64,000 nt of DNA from Lasiodiplodia sp. COLG20 (GCA_009801085.1 VNWV01000003.1:744001-808000); one strand, 5' to 3'. Counted from the stretch's first letter, positions 34,446 through 45,494 are shown. Notes: a model not told the origin generated them from the letters alone. Translations and numbers: made by a program.

Positions 34446-36157
34446 ATGCCTCCTGTAAGTCCCACCAGCCCCATGTAAACAATGACCCGAGTGCGTCATA
34501 AGCCCACATGCACACACATCAACACGTCAATCACGTCACCTCTAACCATCTCTTCAAGGCACGGCCCACCAGTCGTCGTAACGTCACGAATGAGAACGAT
34601 GAAAACGCGGCAACGACACGTCTGACGCGCGCCAAGGCTGCCGCGCTGACCTCGTCGCACGAGGCCTCCGCTGCCGACCCCCCCAAGAAGGCTATTACCA
34701 AGAAGACCACGACCGGTGCCACGACTACTCGCAAGAGGAACGCGCTGGGTGATGTTACGAACGCGAAGGGCGAGGTGGTTGATGCGAAGGGCGGAAAGGA
34801 TGGCAAGGAGGCTAAGAAACCGTTGACGGCTAAGCGCGGTGCCGTTGCCCAAGCTGCCGCTCCCACTGGTGTCACCAAGGCTTCCAAGACGACTACGACG
34901 CGTTCGGTCCTCGGTCCTAAGGAGAAGGCTACCGTGAAGCGTCCTGCTAGCGGGTCTGGTGCTGTTGGTGGCACGACCAAGAAACGCGTCACCACCACCA
35001 AGGAGACTAAGGAGACGATCAAGGAGGAGGAAGTCCCTGCTAGCGAGAACATCGCCCCCACGAAGCAGACGACCAAGTCGAAGGTGGAGGCCAAGGTTGT
35101 CAAACCCGTTGCCAAACCCGTTGTCGAACCCGTTGTCGAGGCCCCCCCGAAGGCCGCCCCCTCGAAGCCCGAGCCCGCCCCCGCCAAGGCCGCTCCTGAA
35201 GTGAAGGAAACCTTTGTCGAGAAGTACGATGACGTTCCCGAGATCCCCGACCTGGATGAGGAGGATGCCAATGATCCGTTGATGGTTTCCGAGTACGTCT
35301 GCGAAATCTTCGAGTACCTGAAGGAATTGGAGATTGCGACCATGGCCAACCCCGACTACATGGACAACCAGTCCGAGCTTGAGTGGAAGATGCGTGGTAT
35401 CCTGGTTGACTGGCTTCTGGAGGTCCACACCCGTTTCCGTCTTCTCCCGGAGACCCTGTTCCTGGCCGTCAACATCATCGACCGTTTCCTGTCTCGCAAG
35501 GTTGTTCAGCTCGACCGTCTCCAGCTCGTCGGTGTCACTGCCATGTTCATCGCTTCCAAGTACGAGGAGGTCCTGTCGCCCCACGTCCAGAACTTCCGCC
35601 ACGTCGCTGATGATGGCTTCACTGAGGAGGAGATTTTGAGCGCTGAGCGTTTCGTCCTTGCTGCCCTGGACTACGACCTGAGCTACCCCAACCCCATGAA
35701 CTTCCTGCGCAGGATATCGAAGGCCGACAACTACGACATCCAGACACGTACCCTTGGCAAGTACCTCCTGGAAATCAGCTGCCTTGACCACCGCTTCATC
35801 GCCTACCCCCCGAGCCAGATCTCGGCCGCTGCCATGTACCTGGCACGTCTGGTCCTCGACCGTGGTGAGTGGGATGCTGTCCTTGCCCACTACGCTGGCT
35901 ACACTGAGGAGGAGATCAAGCCTGTGCTGGACCTCATGATCGACTACCTCAAGGCTCCCGTCGTCCACGAGGCCTTCTTCAAGAAGTACGCCAGCAAGAA
36001 GTTCCTCAAGGGTAAGATAGTCCCCTCCTGCTCCTCATGCACAAGAATGCTAACGTGTCTTGCAGCCTCGATCGTCCTTCGCCAATGGGCCAAGAAGTAC
36101 TGCGTAGAGCCGACCAGCACGTCGAAGGAGGCGGCGAAACCTACCAAGTCCTTGTAG
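34446..36157 (+). CDS. G2/mitotic B-type cyclin
   Basis: Three exons: 34446-34454, 34559-36011 and 36066-36157, 517 residues. The nine-base first exon (MPP) is followed by a 104-nt intron; intron 2 is 36012-36065 (54 nt). A destruction box RNALGDVTN lies at residues 63-71, preceded by a basic stretch. Residues 80-250 are Lys/Thr/Pro-rich and disordered. The cyclin N-box starts near M281 (MRGILVDWLLEVHTRFRLLP) and includes DRFLSRKVVQLDRLQLVG and ASKYEE. The C-box follows (FLRRISKADNYD, LDHRFIAYPPSQISAAAMYL). It should activate CDK1 for mitotic entry and be degraded through the APC/C; Aspergillus NimE and yeast Clb are the reference family. Intron 2 is stop-free and a multiple of three, so retention would insert 18 residues near the C-terminus. 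Confidence 0.94.
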
Positions 36158-38261
36158 TGGGCTTGATAGCTTGACCTCTCCATTCTCATGTTCTGTGCTC
36201 ATGAATATCGACGTACACATCACCATGGGCGATCTGACGACCCAGAGGTGTGGGTTATGCATTGTGGCCACTTCTATTCATCATCGGCGTAACGGCTTAG
36301 CAAGGGTCTGAATTGTTTATTCACTTCATGCAGGGGGCTGGCGGGCGTAATCGTGGGGCGCAATACCGGCTGCTCTTTATTCTCTGGATAAAATCCCCTT
36401 CTGGCTATGTCTAAGGTAGATCTCGGCGGCGGGCAGGCAACCACACCCAACCATTCATAGCAATGGTTTACCCATGTTAGACTTAATACCTCTTTCTAGT
36501 CCAGAATTGGTATGGGTGGGGAAGGGCTACATTGCTTGCTGGCTGGCTGGTGGTCATGTAAACTTTTTTACTGAAATGGGGAACCTCTTTCTTGGGATTT
36601 GTATCATGCACGGTGTTTTCTTGGGGGTTTTCAATGGCCTTTCGCGTTTGAGGGTGAGACGCGGATTGACTTTTCCATTTCGGTTGTGCTATGTTTCTAG
36701 ACGGATGACGACGACTGGTGGTGTGGATAACAGGGACTCGGATTGCCCCGCCGCTACTACTATCAATGGCGGGTTGGTATGAGGTTACGACCATTTTCCT
36801 TGTTGGGGAATCAATTGAACATTTTCTCAGTTCGAATCCCTCTTCAATTCCTCATTGAGCTCAAAGAAAATCGAAGCATTGCTTTCGATGACTCTTATCT
36901 TCAATCGCGGGCACGCAGGCATTGGTACCAGGGGGGAGAATGCGTGTGCAGATGAATGCATGCATCCTGCATGTCACTCGCGAGCGCGTCACGAACGCCT
37001 CGCGAACACGAAACTCGCTCGTCGTGCGTGTTAAGCGCCTACGTGCGCGCGCGCGCGACAACAACAGCAGCAGCAAAACCCCACAGACCACATCCTCCTT
37101 CCTCCTTCATGCCTGCAAGGGTACGTACCCAGTAGCATGTAAACAACACGTCCGCGACACGTACACACAAGGGAGGGGACGGGATAGAGTAAACACGAAC
37201 CCCCCCATGTCGAAAAAGGTACGTACACGTGCTGCGTGCGGGCCGGCTTCCCGCGGGGTGCAGTGCGGGCTAGCTAGGCTCGAACGACGTTAAGCCCGTC
37301 ATGGCAAAGGACGGGAGGAAAAACAGCGAAGCCTCTGAGTCCTGGTGTGCCACCCCCACTTTTCGGCTTCTTCTGAGCGGCATTCTTCCCTTTGAGGGCT
37401 CTTTTGTCCTGCACCTGAGGTTCTTGTCCGCGCTGCACGTCTCGTACCTGGCATCTGGCATATTCGTACGCGTTTCAGGTGTGTGTCTGGACTGGTCGCT
37501 TTCATCACCGTCGGCCTCCGGGTTTTATTTTTCGCTGTCTTCTTGAGAGGAAGGGAGAAATAATTCAGTCCTCTTGGCCTTGCCTTGCTCGATCTCTCTC
37601 CCCCTCTCTCCACACGTCTGGCTGCTGTCCTGGCAACGGATCTTGACCGGCTGGCTCTTCCTCTCCGATCACCGGGTTCCAGATTCCCATCGTCCCCCGT
37701 TTCAGCTTGGACAAGGGTGGGTTAAAGGGGCCGTGATCCATAATTGTGTTTGTTGTTTGTTTGGGTTTTGCTTTTCTGGGGAAAAGAGTGGGGAAAACGC
37801 CAGCTACTACTAACTCTTCTTCACCGGGGTTTGCCTGTTCGGAGGGGCTAGGGGTTTTTTGGTTGATTTGGTCGAGACTGGGTGTTTGACTGATTCGTGG
37901 TCCGGGGACGGCTGGTTGGTTGATTGGTTTGATTGCGAGCCGTGTGTGAATGAGTGCGTGACTACGCGACGGGGATCGCATCGTTCCATCTCGGCCTTGC
38001 GCCTTTTACGACAACTTGGTGCTGTTGACGTCATCTGGCTTTGGTGGATTCTTGGAGTTGCTCCGGCTACTGGTGCAATTCGTAACGGTAAAGAGAAGAG
38101 AAAGTGCAGGAAAGAGCTTGGGAATAGATCGATTGGCATCGCTTGCATTTTGAAGAAAGAAGGCAGGGCAAACATCACGAAGCGAAACTGTGCGCAGGTG
38201 ACAAAAGAGCAAAGAGCAAGCGAAGACAAGAGATACAAGAACGTGAAGAAAGAAAGAAACC
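36158..38261. other. Intergenic region, cyclin B 3' flank to HIT gene
   Basis: 2.1 kb without a supportable gene. It contains a short alternating GC run near 37045, repeated GTACGTAC-type palindromes (about 37123 and 37220) and purine-rich sequence before the HIT gene start. A TTCGAATCC at 36832 recalls a tRNA B-box, but no cloverleaf can be folded around it. Confidence 0.5.
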
Positions 38262-39449
38262 ATGGTGGAACCCAAGGAGATCACCGAGCGGTATCCCGAA
38301 TCCTGCCCTTTCTGCAGCATCGCTGTCGCCTACCCAGGGATCACCGCCGCCGCGTCGCCATCATCAAGCGGGGAAGAAGAGGATCTACTCGCGTGTATAC
38401 CTACCGCGTCCGCCGCGGATCCGACGCGCGTTGACCCGGCGACGTACCTTGTGTTGTCGGCGCCCCGGGTGCTGGCTTTCTTGGACATTCTGCCAATGAC
38501 GAGGGGTCATCTGCTGGTGACGACGAGGGGGCATAGGGAGAAAGTGCAGGACGTGGAGGGGTTGGAAGGGAGAGATGTTGGTAAGTGTGCCCTCTACCTT
38601 CTTTTTTTTTATCTCTCTATTCTCCTACTACACAGTCCCCTCTCGCAGCTGATGGCTAGCGTGGATTGGTTTTTTTTTTTTTGCTCATGTCATGGGTAGT
38701 TGAAGCTATCGTCTGGACGAGAATATGGAATCAAAAATTACACATACTAGTCCGGACGTTGGCTTCAGCTACCCACACATGTTATTTTTCTCAGAAAGAG
38801 CTGAAGCATAGTTACGCCTGAGACTTCACAATCCCCATGGGGGATTGACTATTCGTCATTGATCATATGGGACGAATGCCATTTTTCAAGCGTGTTATGC
38901 CCATATACAGCCAACATAATCGCGGCTTAGAAATCTTCACCCTCACCTTAGACAAATAGATACACTCCCCCAACCTCCATCATCAGCCTTCTCTCCACCC
39001 TTCCCCAGAAACAGCGCACGCTAACACCACAACCAATCACCACAGGCTTCTGGCTCCCCCTCCTCGCCAAAACCGTCTCCCGCGTCACGGGCGTCACGGA
39101 CTACAACATCGTGCAAAACAACGGTAAGTCCACTCACTTACTTGCTCTTCTCGCCCTCATCGTCATTTGCCCCCACTTCCCCCCTCCCTCCTCTTTTCCA
39201 CCATATATCGGCTAAAAACCACATCTTCCAGGAGCAAGAGCAGCCCAAGTCGTGCCGCACGTCCACTTCCACATCATCCCGCGGCCGTCGCAGATGCCGC
39301 AGCTGCAGAACAAGAGCTGGGCCATGTTCGGGCGGGGCCAGCGCGACGACCTGGACGACGACGAGGCCGGGCGGCTGGCTGAGGAGCTGAGGAGGGTGTT
39401 GAGGGAGGAGGTGGAGAAGCTGGGAGGGAGGAAGAGTAGTAGGCTGTGA
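38262..39449 (+). CDS. HIT-family nucleotide-binding protein
   Basis: Three exons: 38262-38580, 39046-39123 and 39232-39449, 204 residues. The protein starts MVEPKEITERYPESCPFCSIA, a CxxC-type start common in HIT proteins. The region LDILPMTRGHLLVTTRGH leads to the catalytic histidine triad H142-V-H-F-H146-I-I in VVPHVHFHIIPRP. HIT proteins hydrolyse or transfer nucleoside monophosphate groups; substrate cannot be told here (Hint/HNT1-like or other). Intron 1 (38581-39045) is 465 nt and contains the hairpin repeat at 38694-38774 and two T runs; intron 2 is 108 nt. A Ser/Glu-rich insert (about residues 29-50) lies between the CxxC start and the first strand. The C-terminus ends in an Arg/Glu-rich helix. 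Confidence 0.88.
38694..38774. mobile_element. Small hairpin repeat (MITE-like), copy 2, inside HIT intron 1
   Basis: An 81-bp element with near-perfect terminal inverted repeats of about 28 bp. The left end reads GGGTAGTTGAAGCTATCGTC. The right end, read on the other strand, reads GGGTAGCTGAAGCCAACGTC. Mismatches are mostly C/T. It aligns over its length with the 83-bp element at 18515-18597. CATGT flanks both ends in inverted orientation, so the repeat may extend a few bases further. It explains part of the unusual length of the host intron. Confidence 0.65.
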
Positions 39450-39734
39450 TGATGATGATGCGTCGTGCAGTTGCCGTGGTTTTTGATGTTGCCATTCTTG
39501 TTCATACATATGCTGGAGATGTTCGATGAGATGGTTCGAAGATGTAGAGTTTTAGATGACGGGGGAGGTTGAGGTTGCTGCTTGGTACGAGCGACTGTGT
39601 GTGTGCTCTCATTGCTGCTTTCCTTGTACATTTCCTGTTCCTCCCCACGCACGCTACTTAGACCTGATACGTATCTCCCGCAACCCGCGTCCGCATTTTT
39701 CTTTTTTTGCTATCATACAATCCGTGCTACCCAT

Positions 39735-40805
39735 CTACTGAGCGCCCTCGCCACCCTCCTTCTTCGTCGGGTTCTCCTTCTCCTCCATATCCAACCTCCT
39801 ACTCTCAACCGTAAAGTAAAGACTCCTACTCGCGCCCTCAAGCGCAGTGGTAATCTGCGCACCAGCACCCTGCAGCATGTGCACGAGCTGCGCGCGCAAT
39901 CCATCCAAACCACCCTTGATGCCGCCGACCCAGCGCGCGCCGTCCTGGTCAAACACCTTGCCCTCGACGCGGGCGCCCAGCAGCATCAGCTTCTGCAAGC
40001 CCGCCTGCACCGCCGGCTCGTGGTAGTCCGGGTTGGCCTTGCGGCGCGGCGCCGGGAAGTCGGGCGCCTTGGGCGCGAGGATGCAGAGCGCGGCGGCCAG
40101 GTGCTGCGGCGAGACGACGGGGAAGGTGACGGTGGCGATGGGGCCCGAGAGGAGGACTTCCAGCTCGTGCTTCTTCTTGCGGTCGCCGGCAATGGCGTGG
40201 GCGCGGGTGGAGAGCGTGTGCGTGAAGTCGGCGTCCGAGGCGGGCAGTTGCTTGCTGCTCTGCGTGGCGGGGGAGCTGGGTGGTGGAGTGAGCTGCTGGG
40301 AGGCCAGTTCCGAAGCCAGCACGGGGTCGTAGAACTCGACCAGGCGCAGCGCCGCGCGGAAGATGCCCGTCTGCACCGTGTGGATCTTGATCGAGTTCTC
40401 CATGGGCTCCGCATGGTTGCCAGCAGCGGCGAGTTCCTCGTCGACCTTGCGTAGTGCTTTGGCTAGCTCGCGCCGGATGCCCGTCCACTCGACGGCGCGC
40501 AGGTTGTTGTGCTGGAACAGCAGCGTCAGCGGCGTCGACCGCAGCAGCGACGTGTACTGCCGCATCAGCTGCGTCTTGCGGAAGTCGGCCGGCTTGTAGG
40601 ACGGCGGCTGCGTGGGCGGGTGCCGCGCGATGGGCGCCGTGGCGTGCGTGGCCTGCTCAAACGACGGCGCCGGCGTCGTGGCCAGGCTGGCGTAGCATCG
40701 TGACGATTGCTGGTAGTGTGCGAGGCGTTGGGCGTGGTTGTAGGTGCGGACGCGGACGACGGGCGATGGTGTTGATGCCGACGGCAGCCGTATTCTAGGA
40801 GGCAT
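39735..40805 (-). CDS. MRPL11: Mitochondrial large-subunit ribosomal protein uL10 (yeast YmL11)
   Basis: A single exon of 356 residues from ATG 40803-40805. The frame stays open upstream, but MPPRIRLPSASTPSPVVRVR is a convincing mitochondrial presequence, so this start is preferred. The mature part has RKTQLMRQYTSLLRSTPLTL, LLFQHNNLRAVEWTGIRREL and GPIATVTFPVVSPQHLAAAL, the L10-type fold that carries the bL12 stalk. A Thr/Pro/Ser insert near residue 215 and a Lys/Glu tail are species-specific. It should sit at the GTPase-associated stalk of the mitoribosome. It is divergent from mitochondrial prolyl-tRNA synthetase. Confidence 0.82.
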   Translation of the reverse strand: MPPRIRLPSASTPSPVVRVRTYNHAQRLAHYQQSSRCYASLATTPAPSFEQATHATAPIARHPPTQPPSYKPADFRKTQLMRQYTSLLRSTPLTLLFQHNNLRAVEWTGIRRELAKALRKVDEELAAAGNHAEPMENSIKIHTVQTGIFRAALRLVEFYDPVLASELASQQLTPPPSSPATQSSKQLPASDADFTHTLSTRAHAIAGDRKKKHELEVLLSGPIATVTFPVVSPQHLAAALCILAPKAPDFPAPRRKANPDYHEPAVQAGLQKLMLLGARVEGKVFDQDGARWVGGIKGGLDGLRAQLVHMLQGAGAQITTALEGASRSLYFTVESRRLDMEEKENPTKKEGGEGAQ

Positions 40806-41146
40806 GGTGGGCGGTGAGGGCGACCTTGCAATGCCGTCAGCAGAGCAGTCTCGAATGCCAATGGGTGAGGGCTGACCGTCGAGGGCGGGCGTGGGGACTC
40901 GTGCGGTGCGGAGGAGCTTGCGGACTTCCGCAGCATCAAATTGTTGGATCGACGCTAGGCCTCGGCCGCTCTTCGGCTGAGGTCGTGATGTCTGGACGAG
41001 CATCCATCTCTCGCCCTCTCTCCTCCAATCATCTGTACGCCATTTTCCATTTCATTCTCAATTGGCGTCGGTGCATGATCCGGCGTTGACTTCTTTGATA
41101 CCCGGTTTGTCGGATCCTTCTTCGTGAGGATCTGCCGTCTTTCCAT
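40806..41146. promoter_or_regulatory. Bidirectional promoter region, uL10m / mitochondrial ProRS
   Basis: 341 nt between divergent start codons of two mitochondrial translation genes. No TATA box is apparent. Some of it must be leader for each gene, so the shared promoter is very short. Confidence 0.6.
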
Positions 41147-42995
41147 ATGCTTGTACAGTCTTTTCAACGCGTCTCTTCGCGACGTCTCTTTATCTCGTCT
41201 ACATCGCGCCGGCCATGGATTTCTTCTCGGACGTCCGTTCGTTGCTTTTCCGTAAGCTTATGGACACATTCATGGGATTTCGGGTCCCGCTGATAGCATT
41301 CAGAATGACGAGCGGAACCGCCTATCCAGCTTCTGGGTTCCAACTGGTGGCATCACCCCCAAGGATGCTGAAGGAGAAGATACTCACGCCTTGCTTGTTC
41401 GCGCTGGATTCCTTCGTCAGGCTCACTCTGGACTCTTCCACATGCTTCCGCTGGGCCTGCGGGTGCAAGAGAAGTTTGAGAAATTGATCGACAAGCATAT
41501 GCGCAGCGTTGGCGCATCCAAAGTTTCCCTGTCCTCCATCTCCTCTGAAGAGCTTTGGGAACGAACGGGCAGGCTCGAGGGCAAAGAGCTCCTCCGACTA
41601 AAGGACAGGAATGACTCTGGGCTTCTGCTTGGCCCGACTCACGAGGAGGAGATCACTCAACTCGTTCGCAACACTGTAAAGAGCTACAAGGAGCTACCTC
41701 TACGACTATATCAGATTTCCAGGAAATATCGAGATGAGCTCCGTCCGAGACAAGGCTTGCTACGAGCAAAGGAGTTCCTCATGAAGGACCTCTACACTTT
41801 CGACCATCTGGAAAGCGAGGCCTTGGAAACCTACAAAAGCGTCAGGGAAGCCTACGTGAATATCCTAACAGATTTGAAGCTTCCGTATCTAGTAGCAGAC
41901 GCAGACTCCGGATCCATAGGAGGAGACACGAGCCACGAGTACCACTTCATCTCCGCGAAAGGAGAGGATACCGTCTTCCAGTGCGACACGTGCTCGTACA
42001 CCGCCAACGAGGAGGTCGCCCAGCACAGCGACGACCAACTCACCCTAGAAGACAAACCCGGCCCCATCCTCGTGTGGAAGGGCATCAGCAAGGACAGAAA
42101 AACGCTAGTCGAGGCCCACGCCATGCTCAACCACCCGGCCGACGACCCGTCCTCCGAGCCCACCGACCGCATCAACCTGCACGCCATCAAATCGCTCTTC
42201 CCAGACATCGACACGGCCATCGACGACGGCCCCAGCGACAGCGCCACCATCATCGCCGAGCAGCTCTGGCACGCCAACCCCTCCCCCGACAAATCCCGCC
42301 TCATCCTCGCCGACGCCAACATCCACACCTTCCGCGACCACCTCGCCTTCGAAACAACCATCCTCTCCTCCGCCGACCAGCCCCCGACCACCTTCAAATA
42401 CCTCACCCCCCAATCCAAATACACCTCCCTCCTCGCCCTCCAACACAACTCCCTCTGCCCCGCCTGCGCAACCGGCCGCGTCACCTCCCACCGCGCCGTC
42501 GAAGTCGGCCACACCTTCCACCTCGGCACGCGCTACAGCGCGCCGCTCAACCTCACCATCCAAACACCATCCGGCAAGCCCGCCCTCGTCCAGATGGGCT
42601 GCCACGGCATCGGCGTGTCGCGCATGATCGCGGCCGTCGCCGACGCGCTGGCGGACGGCAAGGGGCTGAATTGGCCGCGCGTCGTCGCGCCGTTTGAGGT
42701 CGTTGTCGTGCCTGCGGGCGGGAAGGGCGTGGATCTGGACGCGGAGGCCGTGGCGGTGTATGATGGGCTGGAGGCGGCGGGGGTGGATGTCGTGTTGGAT
42801 GATCGGAGGGGGGTGGGGGTGGGCTGGAAGCTGGGGGATGCGGATTTGGTGGGGTATAGCGTTGTTGTGGTGCTGGGGAAGGCGTGGAGGGAGAGGAGGA
42901 AGGCGGAGGTGCAGTGTCGGAGGCTCGGGGTTAAGGAGGATGTGGTGGTAGATAAGTTGGGGGATTTTGTGGGGGAGTTGTTGGGGAGGTTGTAG
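41147..42995 (+). CDS. AIM10: Mitochondrial prolyl-tRNA synthetase (AIM10 type)
   Basis: Two exons, 41147-41251 and 41304-42995, 598 residues; intron 52 nt (GTAAGC...TTCAG, CTGAT branch). The start was chosen because ATG 41147 gives a strong mitochondrial presequence (MLVQSFQRVSSRRLFISSTS) in phase with NDERNRLSSFWVPTGG; the ATG at 41215 is in the wrong frame. Class II signatures are present. Motif 2 is YRDELRPRQGLLRAKEFLMK near residue 178. Motif 3 is GCHGIGVSRMIAA near residue 470. HTFHLGTRYSAPLN lies between them. An insertion domain with CxxC-like pairs (CDTCSY, CPAC) lies before motif 3, as in bacterial-type enzymes. It charges mitochondrial tRNA-Pro. Codon usage shifts to G-rich in the last 300 nt. 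Confidence 0.92.
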
Positions 42996-43153
42996 GCTTG
43001 TGTGCTTGTGGGAGACGTGGAGATGTGGATGGGAGCTTTCTGTGGTTTGCAAAATCATGTATCATTTTTCTCTCGATGGCTGTTTGTGGAAAACGCTCAT
43101 GCTCATGCGAGGCAGATCGGCTGCAGTAGAGTCCAAAAAGGGACGTGATCAGT

Positions 43154-43166
43154 GCGGCCGCCAATG
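43154..43166 (+). promoter_or_regulatory. CCAAT module copy A1
   Basis: GCGGCCGCCAATG, a palindromic GCGGCCGC fused to CCAAT. First of three copies upstream of zinc-finger gene A. Confidence 0.5.
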
Positions 43167-43504
43167 AAGCGTGAAAGACAGATCAAGAATAATTGGCTTT
43201 CAGAGTTAGCCTCATTCGACAGCCTTGACGTTGCTACAGCGTTACAATATGCTAGCACGTCCGACATTAACGCGCAGCCAAAGCCACTTCGAGTGCCGAA
43301 AGCAAGAAATTTAGAGAAAATGAACCTATAGTTCCAAAGACGAGATTGCAGAACCCTAGATAAAGGAAGTATGAACTCCAGACTAATATTCAAATGCGTG
43401 AAGCAGCAGTCAGTTGCGTATAGTTGCGCGAGAACAAGAAGTTGGATCAGCCTAGGTGGCACCCTGGCATTGTGTCTCATGTCGCAGAGAACACTCAGTT
43501 CGGA

Positions 43505-43517
43505 GTGGCCTCCAATG
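43505..43517 (+). promoter_or_regulatory. CCAAT module copy A2
   Basis: GTGGCCTCCAATG. Same orientation as A1 and A3. Confidence 0.5.
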
Positions 43518-43583
43518 AAGGGATGGCTTGACGTTACACACAATCCACGTCGAAGTGTAAGGTTGAGAGGGTCCTGTGCCTAA

Positions 43584-43596
43584 GCGGCCGCCAATC
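43584..43596 (+). promoter_or_regulatory. CCAAT module copy A3 (proximal)
   Basis: GCGGCCGCCAATC, about 38 nt upstream of the TATA-like ATATAAG at 43627-43633. Confidence 0.55.
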
Positions 43597-43625
43597 ATAC
43601 CCTAGCAAGTAACCGGGGTCCTACG

Positions 43626-44068
43626 AAGATATAAGCGCTTCCATCCCCAGCATTTTATTCCGTCTTCCTCCTCCTAACACCATACTTTCTCTATCGCATT
43701 TCAATACTCTGTTTATATCGGCGTCATATTCTTTTGGTAAGTATTTTTCTCCATCCTTATTCCAATGACTGTTGTACTGATGATTTTGATTTACGAAGGC
43801 TGTTATGGCTGGTCTTTTGTGAGGCGATTGCGCCCGGCCGCGCCTCTCGGGCGGAGTGGGGCGTTACCAATGACGAGAAGAAGTCGAGGCGGCTACTTGA
43901 CATGCTGATTCTTTGGTAATGGTGATGGTCGCGCCTGCGGTTCCTGGCCGGGCCATTTCGGGGCGGCTCGCGCCAAGACCGACCATATACAGTAATACTG
44001 TGTACATCGACAGGTTCTCGGAGTCCGTTTCCTATAAGTCTTGTGCAATTTAGTGGAGAGCATTAACA
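43626..44068 (+). promoter_or_regulatory. TATA element and 5' leader of zinc-finger gene A
   Basis: Starts with a TATA-like ATATAAG. A likely leader intron runs from GTAAGT at 43737 to ACGAAG at 43798 (62 nt). The remaining leader up to ATG 44069 holds several upstream ATGs that open very short frames, such as a five-codon one at about 43804. This suggests translational damping of the main frame. Confidence 0.5.
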
Positions 44069-44883
44069 ATGGTGGGATATTCAAAGGACTGTGACGCAAT
44101 CCCTGCGTACTATCATGATCATTCAATAGTAATTCGGGCAGCCGACCGCCCTCCACTACAGGCATTCAACCAAAATCAGCCTTTTTCGAATTCAGAGGAA
44201 TCCTTCTTTTGCCAGCCAGAATCGAGTTTCGAAGCTGCATTCAACGCAGGATCCCCAGATCCAATTCTTTGTGCGTTGCTAGCAGCTAGTGGCTTTCAAG
44301 AAGCAGCTCGCCCCGGAGTGCAAACTCAATCTCCTACACGACGTACTGCTTCACCTGCCAGCAGCAGTAGCACATCGCTACTAAGAAACTCATACGCCTC
44401 AAGTATTGCAACGCCTTCTACGCTATCGCCTGGATATTATCCTTCAACACCAACGTCGTCCACAGCATTGACGCAGAACGACGTAGGATTCCACATTCCT
44501 GCGGCTCCCTGGAGCTCGGATGTATCCTTTGCATCCCTCGATAATAGTGTGGAACCCACTTCCCTCAGACCAGAGCTCCCCCATAAATGTCCAGAGACGG
44601 CATGTACGTGGGCATTCGCCTTTGAGCGCAGCTTGAAGTAATTAGCTCTTTATGGATCCCGCCATACCATTCATACTGACAGGGCAACAGAGGTCATTTG
44701 GCAAGCCACAATTGGAACGTATGTACCGAGGAAGGATGCTCATCCCGCTTCAAACATGCGAAAGACCTGGCTCGTCACAAAAAGGGGACGCATATGGGGA
44801 TCCATCATCAATGCGGGAAATGTGGTCGTTCATTTCCACGGGAAGATGGCCTTCAAAGACACAAGAGGACCTGCAACGCTTGA
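44069..44883 (+). CDS. C2H2 zinc-finger protein A (paralogue of the gene at 45890)
   Basis: Two exons, 44069-44637 and 44691-44883, 253 residues. The N-terminal 170 residues are Ser/Pro/Thr/Gln-rich and look like a regulatory region. They include YYHDHSI and FEAAFNAGSPDPILCALL, both shared with the paralogue. Three C2H2 fingers follow. The first is CPETAC...KGHLASH (C-x4-C-x12-H-x3-H), the second CTEEGC...HAKDLARH, the third CGKC...GLQRHKRTC. The intron (53 nt) falls inside finger 1. The correct acceptor is GGCAACAG at 44690: it keeps the finger spacing, whereas the upstream CTGACAG shifts the frame. Probable DNA-binding transcription factor; targets unknown. Exon 2 is exactly 193 nt in both paralogues, with the intron at the same codon and phase. 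Confidence 0.85.
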
Positions 44884-45412
44884 GAATTCTGAAGTGCTCA
44901 CCAAATTGTTTACAGAGTTTTACCTCTCGAACAAGCCCTGTAAGTGTTTTCCCCATCACTGCACGAAAGCTGCACCTGATGATTTTTCTTTAAGGGGGAA
45001 CAGGTATAGCATCCTGTCGGTTTACACCTTAGTTGTAGCAAATCTGCGGAACCTTAAGCATCGCCATGTACTGGAGTACTGCCGGATTGAGCCCGAGCTT
45101 GGATGGTCTTGGTAGATGAAGAAGAAAAATAACAATACAAGAACAATTACCGCATAATTATCGAACCCAGCCTCGATTCCATGTGAAAAGCCCAAACCTG
45201 AATTTTGCCGACTAAACCCAACCTCTGCTCAAATTCACCCATAGAGATCTCTATTCTCGTGCTAAAAGTTTTCTTTTTTATTACAATCGTTATCTGTTGA
45301 CCTAGCTACTACTTCAGTAATGTAGAAAATCTAATTTATTTGTAACAGCATATGAGTGGCTTTCACTGCAAGCCGAAAATATGCAAGTCCGGAAGAAGCC
45401 TTGCGGTTCGGC

Positions 45413-45425
45413 GTGGCCACCAATG
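45413..45425 (+). promoter_or_regulatory. CCAAT module copy B1
   Basis: GTGGCCACCAATG, a palindromic GTGGCCAC fused to CCAAT, upstream of zinc-finger gene B. Confidence 0.5.
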
Positions 45426-45494
45426 AGAGCTTGCGCCGTAGCACTGCCTTGTGGAACTGCAAGGCTGGGGCACAGCGTGACCGGCGATGAAAGC

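Larger units (their letters stand above)
42996..43625. other. Intergenic: ProRS 3' flank and distal C2H2-A promoter
   Basis: Contains the ProRS 3' flank and three copies of a GYGGCCDCCAAT motif (43154, 43505, 43584) listed separately. No gene seen. Confidence 0.5.

Noticed and set aside
34496..35968. 490-codon minus-strand frame
   Set aside because: Antisense shadow of cyclin B; the sense strand has the clear cyclin boxes and D-box.
36826..36850. tRNA B-box-like TTCGAATCC
   Set aside because: The flanking bases do not pair as a T stem and no A-box or acceptor stem fits.
41215..41487. ATG 41215 as start of the prolyl-tRNA synthetase
   Set aside because: Wrong phase for the exon 2 junction; ATG 41147 gives a presequence in phase with the conserved domain.
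44681..44683. CTGACAG as acceptor of the zinc-finger gene A intron
   Set aside because: It shifts the frame and destroys finger 1; the GGCAACAG acceptor at 44690 restores C-x4-C-x12-H-x3-H.
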